Assembly: GCA_002245135.1 (NCBI GenBank)
Contig: NGBS01000631.1
Location: 1-50,174 of the forward strand
Source: Proteromonas lacertae
Taxonomy: Eukaryota; Sar; Bigyra; Opalinata; Proteromonadidae
Length of the DNA stretch: 50,174 bases
Reading direction: 5' to 3'
The notes under the pieces were generated by a model. It saw only the letters and a program-made list of their open reading frames with translations, did no database searches and was not told the DNA's origin. Positions 39,652-48,620 of the stretch are shown here, piece by piece. Every line of letters starts with the position of its first letter. Position 1 is the first letter of the stretch. A program made the translations under genes and the position numbers.

Positions 39652-40689
39652 ATGAAATCAAATTACTTCGTTTATGTATATATATTTTTATATAATGTTA
39701 TTATACTATATTCATATTATTATGTTAATGAATGTGATAATTATTATATGAAAATAATTACTAAAATAAATGCAACTATTATAAAACATATAAATGCATA
39801 TATAAAATGTGGAAATAATTTCAATATTACATGCGGGAGAAGATTAATAAATTATACATTTCCAAAAGTAAATTATATACCTCATAATACATTCTTTTTA
39901 AACAGACAATTGGTTTTGTGTAATAGTGAATATAGTAAAATTAAAAATTGTTATAATACAACTGTATTAGTAGGAATACTATCAAGACCTGAGTGTTTAT
40001 ATGAAAGACACATTATGAGATGGTTTTTAAGAAAGTTAGGAAATATTAAATATGTATTTATTTGCGGAAATTCCTATTACAAAAGTGTACGTACAATACT
40101 AAAAAAAGAAATACTACTTTACAATGACATATTAGTGTTTAATGTTATTTCTAATTATTATAACTGTTCATTAATTATGATATGTTTTTATAAATATATT
40201 TTCGCCCATTGTTATAACATAGAATGGATATTAAAATTGGATATAGATACTTACTTTAACAATAATATGATGTTTAATATAATCAATTCAAGTGACAAAC
40301 AAATTTCTGTGATAGGATCTATGCATATTAATCCAAAACTAATATGTAATACAAATTATAAATGGTCAATAACATGTAAAAACAAAAGTATATTTAGTAT
40401 TAGTTATCCATCATATCCATATGGACCTGCATTTTTGTTTAGATCCTCTACACTGAATTGCATTAATAAATACATTAGAAATAGTAATAATTTCATTTGG
40501 ATTGAAGATGTAATGTTCGGTATATTCATGAAGCATTGTCAGTTAAAGTATTTAGATATATCCAACATTACTGAAATAACATACAGAAAGAAAAATGATT
40601 TATCAATAGTTAAGAATAAAGTATTTATACATGGTCTTTTTCCGATTGAAATATTATTATTAAATATGATGAATAATAATACATCTTGA
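39652..40689 (+). CDS. GT31-like glycosyltransferase
   Basis: A 345-aa type II membrane protein from the ATG at 39652 with an anchor at residues 5-23. Catalytic blocks: TVLVGILSRPECLYERHIMR (about 103-122), YNIEWILKLDIDTYFNNNM (about 188-206, DxD site), SYPSYPYGPAFLFRSSTL and NFIWIEDVMFGIFMKHC (about 278-294, 'EDV' block). This order fits GT31 (beta-1,3-galactosyl/N-acetylglucosaminyl transferases), but with looser similarity than the gene at 34181. Cys residues in the stem suggest disulphides in the Golgi lumen. It is divergent from the GT37-like gene and 38 bases before the open frame of a GT2-like gene. Confidence 0.65.
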   Translation: MKSNYFVYVYIFLYNVIILYSYYYVNECDNYYMKIITKINATIIKHINAYIKCGNNFNITCGRRLINYTFPKVNYIPHNTFFLNRQLVLCNSEYSKIKNCYNTTVLVGILSRPECLYERHIMRWFLRKLGNIKYVFICGNSYYKSVRTILKKEILLYNDILVFNVISNYYNCSLIMICFYKYIFAHCYNIEWILKLDIDTYFNNNMMFNIINSSDKQISVIGSMHINPKLICNTNYKWSITCKNKSIFSISYPSYPYGPAFLFRSSTLNCINKYIRNSNNFIWIEDVMFGIFMKHCQLKYLDISNITEITYRKKNDLSIVKNKVFIHGLFPIEILLLNMMNNNTS

Positions 40690-40727
40690 TTTTATTTTTT
40701 TAAATGCATATATAAAACTATATTTAA

Positions 40728-41528
40728 GGGAAAATTTACCTATTTTTTACATTTCTCTTTTTAAATTTTATAATTCTTTTTACTCTATATATAAAACCAG
40801 TTATTAAATTAATACCTTTTTGCCTCTCTTTAATAATACCAACAACTTTTGAGGATATTAATAGATGTAGCAATATTTTGATAAGAAGTATATGTAGATC
40901 AATAAAATATCCCCAAGAAATTGTTATAGTAATGTCAGGAATTCTTTCAAATAATATTAGCCGAGTTGTTAAAGATACAAAAAAATTAAAAAAATGTACA
41001 AATAGTCTAATAATTATATACAGAAAAAAAAAACACAATGCTGCTTCAAACAGAAATATAGGTTATATTTATTCACACTGCTCTATTATATCTTATTTTG
41101 ATATTGATGATACAATGTCAATTTACAGGATTTATACTCTATACAGAATATTTTATGAAAATAGAAACATTGATGTTGTATTTCATCCTTCCACAAGAAA
41201 TTATAGTAGGTTGGATTCTCAAAACATATCTATGGTATTTAACAAATATGTAGTTGCTAATCAATTTGGAATTATAACAGAGAGGTGTAGAAAAACATTT
41301 ACATTTGATAATAGAATATATAAGTGTGATGTATCAAATAGATTCTATATAACAAATGGTTGGCCTACCATAAAAAGGAATATTATGTATCATATAAAAT
41401 ATAATGACACACTTACTGCAACAGAAGACTTAGATTTTATATCTCGTATAGTGGTTAAAGGATATAAAGTAGCTTTGTTTAAAGAGCCATTGGGATTCTA
41501 TATTAAAGATAATAACTGTAAATCTTAA
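40728..41528 (+). CDS. GT2-like family A glycosyltransferase, start unclear
   Basis: The frame is open from 40728 and encodes a hydrophobic start (FLFLNFIILFTLYIK), but no ATG precedes the catalytic domain; the first initiator-like codon, a TTG at 40878, lies inside it. The GT2 pattern is readable: CLSLIIPTTFEDINRCSNIL, then SIKYPQEIVIVMSGI, KHNAASNRNIGYIYS ('ggasaARN.Gi..A'), SYFDIDDTMS (metal site), and later TATEDLDFISRI, the 'tEDldl..R' acceptor block. GT2 enzymes transfer many sugars. An ATG at 40704 is in the same phase but separated by two stops, so either base errors or a lost 5' end explain the missing start. Confidence 0.65.
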   Translation, partial: GKIYLFFTFLFLNFIILFTLYIKPVIKLIPFCLSLIIPTTFEDINRCSNILIRSICRSIKYPQEIVIVMSGILSNNISRVVKDTKKLKKCTNSLIIIYRKKKHNAASNRNIGYIYSHCSIISYFDIDDTMSIYRIYTLYRIFYENRNIDVVFHPSTRNYSRLDSQNISMVFNKYVVANQFGIITERCRKTFTFDNRIYKCDVSNRFYITNGWPTIKRNIMYHIKYNDTLTATEDLDFISRIVVKGYKVALFKEPLGFYIKDNNCKS

Positions 41529-41551
41529 TTACTATTTATAAACATCATATT

Positions 41552-43285
41552 ATGAATTACAGAAATGATATTCAGATACTTAGAGGATATATTATTTTTA
41601 TTGTTATTCTATATCATTGCAATATTTTAAAGTTTGGATACATTGCCGTTACTGTGTTTATTGCAATTTCAGGATATTTGTTACATTCAAATATACTATT
41701 TATTAGTTTATATAAGAGATATATCAGATTAATTTTCCCATGTATAACAAATATGTGGATTATAGTTTTATATTATTATAATGAAATATATAAACAGCAT
41801 TATATAGTTTTATATACAGAAATATTATCAACCACATTTATCTGCACTAATTATTATTATATATACTGTTTAACTGACTATTTTAATCCACCTGATAATT
41901 CTCTATTTTTACATAATTGGTATATTTCTGTGGATATGCAATTATTTTTGTTTCACATATTAAGCGTTAATTCCTCTAAAATCATAAATATAATTATATC
42001 ATTATTTTCAATGTTTATATATTTCATTACATTTAATGCATTTATTTCATATAATTATTTTTCATATGTTCCTAGGATTTGGGTATATTTTTTTCCAAAA
42101 ATTATTCCGCGAACAAGTAAAAGTAAAAGTCTAAAGTATATTTCTATTGTTATGTTATTAAGTATATTGATATATACCAATAATTACTTTGATGAAAGAT
42201 TATATCAAATGGTTATTGTAATTTTCGCATATGTATATTTGTATAATTCAATAGAAATTAGATTTTATTCTCTTGAAGTGATAGGATTAATTTCATTTTA
42301 TTTATATCTTGTTCATTATCCTGTTATTAAAATTGAATATAATGATGATTGTTTTTTTATATTAAATATTATCATTATAACAATGATTATATATTTAATA
42401 TACGGAAAAAATCCTTTCCTCAGAATTAAGTCTAACAAATATATTTACATCGGGTTATTAATATGTGAAATGTACAGTTTTTTATATGTTTATGTAAATA
42501 TTATGAAATATAGCACTAATATTACCGCTAATGCTACTTATTTATATACTTATAAGAGAATTGATAGAAATTCTTACTGTTGCTACAATGAAAGAGAAGA
42601 TTATAAGATAAAATCTGTATTAGTTGTAGGTGATTCTCATGCATTTAATATCATAGGAAATTTCTATAATATACTAAATATTAATAATTATGTTATATTC
42701 TACAAATATATTCATACTTCATTCATCATATTGAATGATAGTAATCTTTATGATATTTCAGATTCTTTCAAATTAATCATAAATATGAATTTATTTTATG
42801 ACAATATACATACTGAATATCTTAAACATTATTCAACTAAGATTATTTTTTATTTAGATTATTTAAAAAAGAAATCAAAAAATGTATTGTACTTTATACC
42901 AACACCAGTACTTAAACGTAGATTATCATGTAAAATACAAATGAAATATATTGCAAAAAATGAAATAGACATACTAATATACCCAAATATAAACCAACAT
43001 ATAAACGGCATTGTAGTAATAGATATAACTCAATATATATGCAATAATAATTCTTGTAATTTAACTTTTAATAACAATTGTATATACTCTGATGAACATC
43101 ATTTTACTATGAATTTTTATAACAACATATTCAACTACACAATGAATTTAATAAAACCATACATACAATATACTTCAAATTATACAAAGCATAGTATGAA
43201 ATGTCAATATATACTTTATAAAAATAAAATACTTAAAGCATGGAAATACCCTAATAAAAAATGTAAACTACATTTGTATTACTGA
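41552..43285 (+). CDS. OafA-type acyltransferase 3 with SGNH domain (second copy)
   Basis: A 577-aa multi-pass protein. RGYIIFIVILYHCN near residue 11 contains the key His, followed by FGYIAVTVFIAISGYLL and LHNWYISVDMQLFLF, giving the acyltransferase-3 signature. After the last helix (about 297-315) a luminal SGNH domain follows with SVLVVGDSHAFN near residue 357 and YSDEHHFTM near 513 (catalytic Asp-x-x-His). It is divergent in sequence from the copy at 28219, and it lacks the usual 'R' in some loop positions. It ends 7 bases inside the convergent third copy. It likely O-acetylates a different position or sugar. The ATG at 41552 begins directly with the family's first motif. Confidence 0.8.
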   Translation: MNYRNDIQILRGYIIFIVILYHCNILKFGYIAVTVFIAISGYLLHSNILFISLYKRYIRLIFPCITNMWIIVLYYYNEIYKQHYIVLYTEILSTTFICTNYYYIYCLTDYFNPPDNSLFLHNWYISVDMQLFLFHILSVNSSKIINIIISLFSMFIYFITFNAFISYNYFSYVPRIWVYFFPKIIPRTSKSKSLKYISIVMLLSILIYTNNYFDERLYQMVIVIFAYVYLYNSIEIRFYSLEVIGLISFYLYLVHYPVIKIEYNDDCFFILNIIIITMIIYLIYGKNPFLRIKSNKYIYIGLLICEMYSFLYVYVNIMKYSTNITANATYLYTYKRIDRNSYCCYNEREDYKIKSVLVVGDSHAFNIIGNFYNILNINNYVIFYKYIHTSFIILNDSNLYDISDSFKLIINMNLFYDNIHTEYLKHYSTKIIFYLDYLKKKSKNVLYFIPTPVLKRRLSCKIQMKYIAKNEIDILIYPNINQHINGIVVIDITQYICNNNSCNLTFNNNCIYSDEHHFTMNFYNNIFNYTMNLIKPYIQYTSNYTKHSMKCQYILYKNKILKAWKYPNKKCKLHLYY

Positions 43286-45027
43286 TAGATATTATATTTT
43301 ATAATTAATCTATTCTTTTTATTTCCCTTGCTTAGTATTTTCATGCAATATTTATTAAAATATCTAGTTAGGAGAAATGAAAAGGATAAAGTTAAATGAT
43401 TGAAATCTTTATAAATAATAGTTCTATTATTAAATAGAAAACTACATTTATTCTTAGGACATATATATTTGTTCATATTGCAATAGTGAATATTACTTCT
43501 TGTAATGAAAGGCAGTGAGTGTTGTGAAGCATTTATTCCAATAATAGAATAACAATACTCTTTAGGTTTATCTGAGTATATACATTTAGATGGATCTGAA
43601 TTTAAATAAGGAATATCTTGAATAAATATTACATATTTAACAATAGTTGATAATGTCTTTCCATAATCTATAAATGAAGAATTAAATAATTCATTGTCTT
43701 TAATGTATGTTTTTGATAGGAAGAATGATGATAGTACTACATTATTGCATATATATAATTTACATCTAACTACTCTAAGTATACTACCATAAAGCCTCTT
43801 TTCAATGAAATCTGCATGAAAATATATGTGTAATAAATTATAATTAAGGGTTTTAGTAATACTTAAAATTGATGGAAACCATTGTTGACCATGAGAATCA
43901 CAAAATAAATAAATTGTATTATTATTAACACATGAATATGACTTTTGTAATTTAAACAAACTAAATACTTTATAGTATTCATAGATTGGATCTTTATGTG
44001 GAAGAAAATGTAATTCCGCTTTCTTTTTTATGGTTAAATTAATTTTATGGGAATATAGTTTATAAAAAGAATAAATACTTATCATAATTATAATTGTAAG
44101 ATTTAAAATACTAAAACTCTTCGATATATAATGTGCTGTATAATGTATAGAGATTGATAATAAATACAAGCATAAAATTCTAAGTAATATATTGTGTGGA
44201 AATATATACATAAATGGATAATGAATTAAATATAACTGATAGGAATACTTTCCAAGTGAATTTAACACTAATGATTTATCAAATATAGATGATTTATTTA
44301 TCAATAACTCTAATAAGACAAATCCAAACACAGAAGTTATTGAAATAACAACATATGAATAAGAATAATCACCTATAATAGATAAACATAATAAAAAGAA
44401 AATGATAAAGTAGATAAATACATAATTATATTTTGTTATTCCTATCCTTCTATTCATTATAATAAATCCTAAAGAAAATTCATATATTCTGCATTCTATC
44501 ATATAATATGATCTATTTATGTTGTGTAGACTATTATAACTAAAAATAACATAACTAAAAACAATTATCAAAATAATATATCTTGTTGATAAAAACTTCA
44601 ACAGAGGGAAGATAATATATAATTGCATTTGCAAGGATATATACCACATATTAAGAATATAAGACGCAGAATTATACTGATTAAAATAGTCTAAACTATT
44701 TTTATAAAAATGATAATTTAAATAACCAATTAATGAATATTTACACTCTTTGTAATAGTTAATTAATTCATTGTATGAGATATCCTTTATAATGAAATTC
44801 AATATAGCAATTACTATTAGTAATGAAGGATAAATAGAATTAATTCTTTTTAAATAGAAATTAATTATACAAAATTCTTTTCCAACTATATTATTAACAA
44901 CTCCTGATATCTCTAAAAACAAAGTAACACCTAAATATCCACCTCTAAATATTCTGTTATAATAATGATATACTATAATAATAAAAATTGAAAAACCTCT
45001 TAATGATTGTAATGATTTTATATACAT
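43279..45027 (-). CDS. OafA-type acyltransferase 3 with SGNH domain (third copy)
   Basis: A 582-aa multi-pass protein from the ATG at 45027: SLQSLRGFSIFIIIVYHYYN (key His), GGYLGVTLFLEISGVVNNI, NMWYISLQMQLYIIFPLL, about ten membrane helices, then a luminal domain with IYLFCDSHGQQWFPSI and YKDFNHLTLS, again the Ser and Asp/His blocks of SGNH enzymes (here 'CDSH' instead of 'GDSH'). It is tail-to-tail with the second copy (overlap of 7 bases) and separated by only 4 bases from the start side of the following minus-strand gene's stop. The paired, convergent arrangement of two paralogues suggests an old inverted duplication. Confidence 0.8.
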   Translation of the reverse strand: MYIKSLQSLRGFSIFIIIVYHYYNRIFRGGYLGVTLFLEISGVVNNIVGKEFCIINFYLKRINSIYPSLLIVIAILNFIIKDISYNELINYYKECKYSLIGYLNYHFYKNSLDYFNQYNSASYILNMWYISLQMQLYIIFPLLKFLSTRYIILIIVFSYVIFSYNSLHNINRSYYMIECRIYEFSLGFIIMNRRIGITKYNYVFIYFIIFFLLCLSIIGDYSYSYVVISITSVFGFVLLELLINKSSIFDKSLVLNSLGKYSYQLYLIHYPFMYIFPHNILLRILCLYLLSISIHYTAHYISKSFSILNLTIIIMISIYSFYKLYSHKINLTIKKKAELHFLPHKDPIYEYYKVFSLFKLQKSYSCVNNNTIYLFCDSHGQQWFPSILSITKTLNYNLLHIYFHADFIEKRLYGSILRVVRCKLYICNNVVLSSFFLSKTYIKDNELFNSSFIDYGKTLSTIVKYVIFIQDIPYLNSDPSKCIYSDKPKEYCYSIIGINASQHSLPFITRSNIHYCNMNKYICPKNKCSFLFNNRTIIYKDFNHLTLSFSFLLTRYFNKYCMKILSKGNKKNRLIIKYNIYQ

Positions 45028-45031
45028 TTAA

Positions 45032-46012
45032 TTATATAAAAAATAGACATCGTTTATTCATAATATCATTACTTAAATTGAAAATCTTATTATTGTGACG
45101 AAATTTTGATTTTTTTACTTTGATGTATAAATTTTGATTTGTTTCAATAATGCCTTTAAAATTATAGAAATTCTTTATTTGTTTTATAGCAGTTGATCTA
45201 CTATTTGTTATGACTGTTGAATTGCCTATAATTGATATTTTATGATAAGCTGCAGATATATCGCTACATGCACACAATGAAGGTTTTTCATTTGTAGATT
45301 TAGGAAAAGGGCATTTAGGTACTTTAGTTTTAATTTTATAATATTTTCTCAAAACAACACTAATCCATAAATCTTCACAATTTATTAATGTTGGTGAAGG
45401 ATGTTGCCAAGCTAATCTTAACCATTCTATTTTTCCTGCCCATATATGACCTCCAAAATCATATTCTAAATCCTCTTCCCATGTAACAAATCCTCTAATA
45501 AATTTGTCTGTAGATAATTCCTCATAATTTTTAGTGATGTATCTACCATTTCTAGTAGCAAGATATCCATCATTTACTACTCTTATCATATTTTCGAAAT
45601 ATTTAGAACCAAAAATAATATCATCATCACATATAATAAAATAAGAAATGGAACTGTCACATGTTAAAGGAACTAAAAATCTCCCATAATAACCTGTTTC
45701 AAATATAGTATTGATAAGATTAATATGCAAGTTTTTATTTTTTCTATTCCACTCAACTATTATTTGATTAATACTTAAATGATTAGAATTTTGATAAACA
45801 ATAATAGTTACATTCATACTCCTCATAATAGTTTGATGTTTTATTATATTGAGTTGCATTAACAAATTATTTCTCTTCCACACAGTAAGTATAATTGCTA
45901 TTGATTTCTTTTTACTATTATATATATTATTTTCTATATTTAATACTTTCTCTCTAATGTATTTGACCAATATAATTAATAAAATAATTACTATAATATA
46001 ATATAAATTCAT
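45032..46012 (-). CDS. GT-A glycosyltransferase (GT2/GT64-like)
   Basis: A 326-aa type II membrane protein from the ATG at 46012 with an anchor at residues 2-18. It starts its catalytic domain with IAIILTVWKRNNLLMQLNII, then VTIIVYQNSNHLSINQI, TIFETGYYGRFLVPL, and the metal site YFIICDDDIIFGSKYFENMI; later it has GHIWAGKIEWLRLAW and CEDLWISVVLRKYY ('E D' acceptor block). The 'f.tvWkR.nl..Ql' opening is shared by exostosin-like GT64 and by GT2-like protist enzymes. The Cys-rich C-terminal part (KCPFPKS, LCACSD) may be disulphide-bonded. It starts 48 bases from the divergent LicD-like gene. Confidence 0.6.
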   Translation of the reverse strand: MNLYYIIVIILLIILVKYIREKVLNIENNIYNSKKKSIAIILTVWKRNNLLMQLNIIKHQTIMRSMNVTIIVYQNSNHLSINQIIVEWNRKNKNLHINLINTIFETGYYGRFLVPLTCDSSISYFIICDDDIIFGSKYFENMIRVVNDGYLATRNGRYITKNYEELSTDKFIRGFVTWEEDLEYDFGGHIWAGKIEWLRLAWQHPSPTLINCEDLWISVVLRKYYKIKTKVPKCPFPKSTNEKPSLCACSDISAAYHKISIIGNSTVITNSRSTAIKQIKNFYNFKGIIETNQNLYIKVKKSKFRHNNKIFNLSNDIMNKRCLFFI

Positions 46013-46060
46013 TATGTTTATGATTAAATCAAATGTTTTGTGAATTATATTGTTGAAATA

Positions 46061-46360
46061 ATGAAATCTTTTACCTACTTCATATTATTTTTATCACTAT
46101 TCTCAATTTCTATCATACGTTTATATACAGCTACAACACAGAATAGATGTAATTGGGATATAAACTACCCAACAATGAAATATGACTATAATAGAAAAAG
46201 CGAATGTAATGATGTGCTTCATTTTCTTAGAACAATAAATGTAACTTATTTTTTTGGTGAAGGAAGTGCTTTAGCTGCATATAGGAACCACGGTGTGATA
46301 AAAAAAGATCATGATTATGATACAAGCATTCAACGAATGGAAAGGAATAATTCAACATAA
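46061..46360 (+). pseudogene. LicD/fukutin-like gene, cut after its first third
   Basis: From the ATG at 46061: an anchor (FTYFILFLSLFSISIIRLY), a short stem, and then the opening of a LicD-type nucleotidyl/phosphotransferase domain: TYFFGEGSALAAYRNHGVI followed by KKDHDYD, the family's metal-binding 'D.DiD' site. Directly after this, near 46325, the family resemblance stops and the frame closes; the same bases lead, in another phase, into the unrelated spliced gene. LicD proteins transfer phosphocholine or ribitol-phosphate to glycans. This copy is missing at least two thirds of a normal domain, so it marks a recombination border of the island or a chimeric join in the assembly. Confidence 0.65.
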
Positions 46361-48495
46361 TAAACAACTGAAGAATCATTTACAAATATTATTTTCAAGG
46401 CAATTTCGTGATCCAAAACAGATTATTTTAAGAGTATTTAAAGCATGGAAGGAGATTATAATCACAAAGAAATCAAAAGCAAGTCAATACAATTATGAAG
46501 CATTAGTTAAATATAAAGATGACACTATTAATAATATCGAATTAACAAAAAGTAAATTGATTGAATTGAAAGAGGACTTAGAAGATTATTTAAAACAAAA
46601 ACAATTAATTGATTATGAATATGAAAGAGTATCTAGTAAGATTGATATTAGACCAAATCAGTTTTATTGTGATGATAAATCAATCTATGGTGTAACGGGT
46701 AGTTTTTATATTCATTGAGACATACTCGTCATGCATTAATAACAGTTACACCAATATTATCAAGACATTATGGTAATATAAATCCAATTAAGCCATCTAA
46801 TTATGTATATATATTTATATATATATATATGAATAGCCAAATTCTGATTCTTATAATATAAATGAATTATTATGCAATTGGTATAAGTATTTAACTGGAG
46901 GAGAATTGAATGATTTAAGTGAATTAGCTGATGAAAGAGATTATTTAAAGTTATTAGCTTCAATATTAATGCACACAGAATCAGTAGATACTTCTGATGG
47001 TTATAAGTATTTATTAAATAAAACTTTAGTTCATGAAAAGAGTATATTTTTATTTTTATTATTGTAATTATTATTATATTATTAAATAGATACTGATAGT
47101 GTTTGGGAAGATGTGAATAATAGTAATATTGCATTTAATGTATGTAAATATATATATATAATGTAATAGTATACTTTATTATCATCATTGTTTTTATCAA
47201 AACCATATTTACCTTCTTCATTAGCTCCATATCGAACAGTACAGTCACATTTCAAACAATTACAGAAAGTAGAGTATGTTATTATTACAATATTATTATT
47301 ATAAATAGTAAAATAACAACATATTCAGATGAAAATCTTTCTAAAGAACATAATGAAACTACTCAAGCTTTGAATCAAACTATCCCCTATATATCTTCAA
47401 TGATGGATTTAATACAGAATAATGTGAATGATTCAAATAAAATAAGTGAATGTCTATTTGGAGAATGTTGGAAAAAATCAATAGAAGTTTCAAAAAATAT
47501 CCGTTTTCTTCTGATATATTAAATGAATTTGATGCATCAATGTATGGATTGGATATACCAAAGTCAATATTATGTGAGAGAAGCTTTACAGTTTTAAATC
47601 TATTTACTTCATTTTTAAGAGATAATTCATTATGTATTAATGAATATTGGTTTATTATTAAACATTTGAGATTAATAAGTAAAATATCTGAAACTGCACT
47701 ATTTGAATTGTTATTATATAACGTTGGAATTAATAAGAAGATTGTAGAGAAACTAAATCACATGAATTGTATATATAATAATAAATAAATATTAATATGT
47801 TTATAGTGATACAATTGAACCAACCAAATTATTGTTGATATTTTTAAAGACATTAGAAATGATTGAACCAAACATATCTGTTGGAACTTTATTTTGTATA
47901 TTATTATTATTATTATTATATATTTTGTATTATATGAATAGCCCAAGAAATGAAAGAATCAATAATTCCTTTTACATCAAAACAGATTCTATCATTACAA
48001 GATAAACATCATCCCAAATATTATTGTAAAGAAGTACAATATAAATATCACGATTCTCTATTACTTTTATGGAATCAATACTCAACATATAAAAAAGAAA
48101 TTGATATAAGAGTATTAGAAAAGGAGAGTTGGGAAAAATTGGGAAATGATAATCATTTAATCAATGATAGTTATAAACTAGAAGATCATAATCATATATG
48201 GTTAGAAGTTCAACATACACTACCAATGAAAGGTGAAATTATTTTATCAATGTTATATCCTGAGTTTGTAGAGAGTATAATAGTTTTAGCTTTACATCAA
48301 ATTCGTGATCCATTTAGAAGTGTAATTGATATAACAGGAGTATTTTTAAGTAGTTTGTTAAGTTCAGGTTCTACATCGTTTATAAAGAAGAGATCAGTAT
48401 CTCCAAGAGAATCATATATAATTGAAGATGCTGTTGTAGAAGAAGGTAGTACAATTTCAATAAACATATGGATGAAACTGATGGAAGAAGAATGA
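46311..48495 (+). CDS. Spliced gene of unknown function, 5' end cut
   Basis: Exons readable at about 46311-46804, 46837-47041, 47090-47139, 47170-47273, 47309-47768, 47807-47895 and 47942-48495. The first exon codes for two helical units (AFNEWKGIIQHNKQLKNHLQ and VFKAWKEIIITKKSK) reminiscent of Sfi1/IQ-type 'W' repeats, then a coiled coil (LTKSKLIELKEDLEDYLKQK). Later exons give helical, soluble protein (NDLSELADERDYLKLLASIL; FEASM-like DASMYGLDIPKSIL; HTLPMKGEIILSMLYPEF). The frame changes near 46693 and 47492 fall in runs of T and A, so base errors are likely; splice phase at the fifth intron also does not fit perfectly. Its beginning is replaced by the LicD remnant. It may be a cytoskeletal or centrosome-related protein; I cannot name it. 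Confidence 0.6.
46805..46836 (+). other. Intron, 32 bp
   Basis: GTATATATATTT...TGAATAG; removing it joins PIKPSNY to PNSDSYNINE in one frame. Confidence 0.65.
47042..47089 (+). other. Intron, 48 bp
   Basis: GTATATTTTTATT...TTAAATAG; removal gives LVHEK-N-TDSVWEDV in frame. Confidence 0.6.
47140..47169 (+). other. Intron, 30 bp
   Basis: GTATGTAAATAT...TGTAATAG; removal joins SNIAFN to YTLLSSLFLS. It is among the shortest introns seen in eukaryotes. Confidence 0.65.
47274..47308 (+). other. Intron, 35 bp
   Basis: GTATGTTATTATT...ATAAATAG; removal joins KQLQKV to DKITTYSDEN. Confidence 0.65.
47769..47806 (+). other. Intron, 38 bp (phase uncertain)
   Basis: GTATATATAATAA...TTTATAG; the flanking exons read HMN and DTIEPTKLLLIFL, but the phase is off by one base, perhaps a base error. 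Confidence 0.5.
47896..47941 (+). other. Intron, 46 bp
   Basis: GTATATTATTATT...TGAATAG; removal joins SVGTLF to SQEMKESIIPF in frame. Confidence 0.65.
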
Positions 48496-48620
48496 GTAAA
48501 ATGATTGTTCATAATGAGAGTCAATTAATACAAACCTGATTTCTAATTCTTTATTTATTAGTTATATTATATTTAATTTATTTTGAAAAAAAAAAACAAT
48601 ATATAATAAATAATAATATT
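48496..48620. terminator. Convergent gene border, possible shared 3' ends
   Basis: 125 AT-rich bases between two facing stop codons. It contains a run of ten A's after TTTTG (about 48585-48596) and AATAATAAATA-like phrases on both strands that could serve as polyadenylation signals. This is inference from position and composition. Confidence 0.3.

Noticed and set aside
27170-46360. Island as an integrated giant-virus segment on the basis of gene density
   Set aside because: Not claimed as a call: no viral hallmark gene (capsid, packaging ATPase, polymerase) and no recognised viral promoter motif was seen. It is kept only as one hypothesis.
46760-47134. Minus-strand 124-residue frame
   Set aside because: Runs across introns and exons of the spliced plus-strand gene and is Ile/Tyr/Leu-rich from AT repeats; a shadow.
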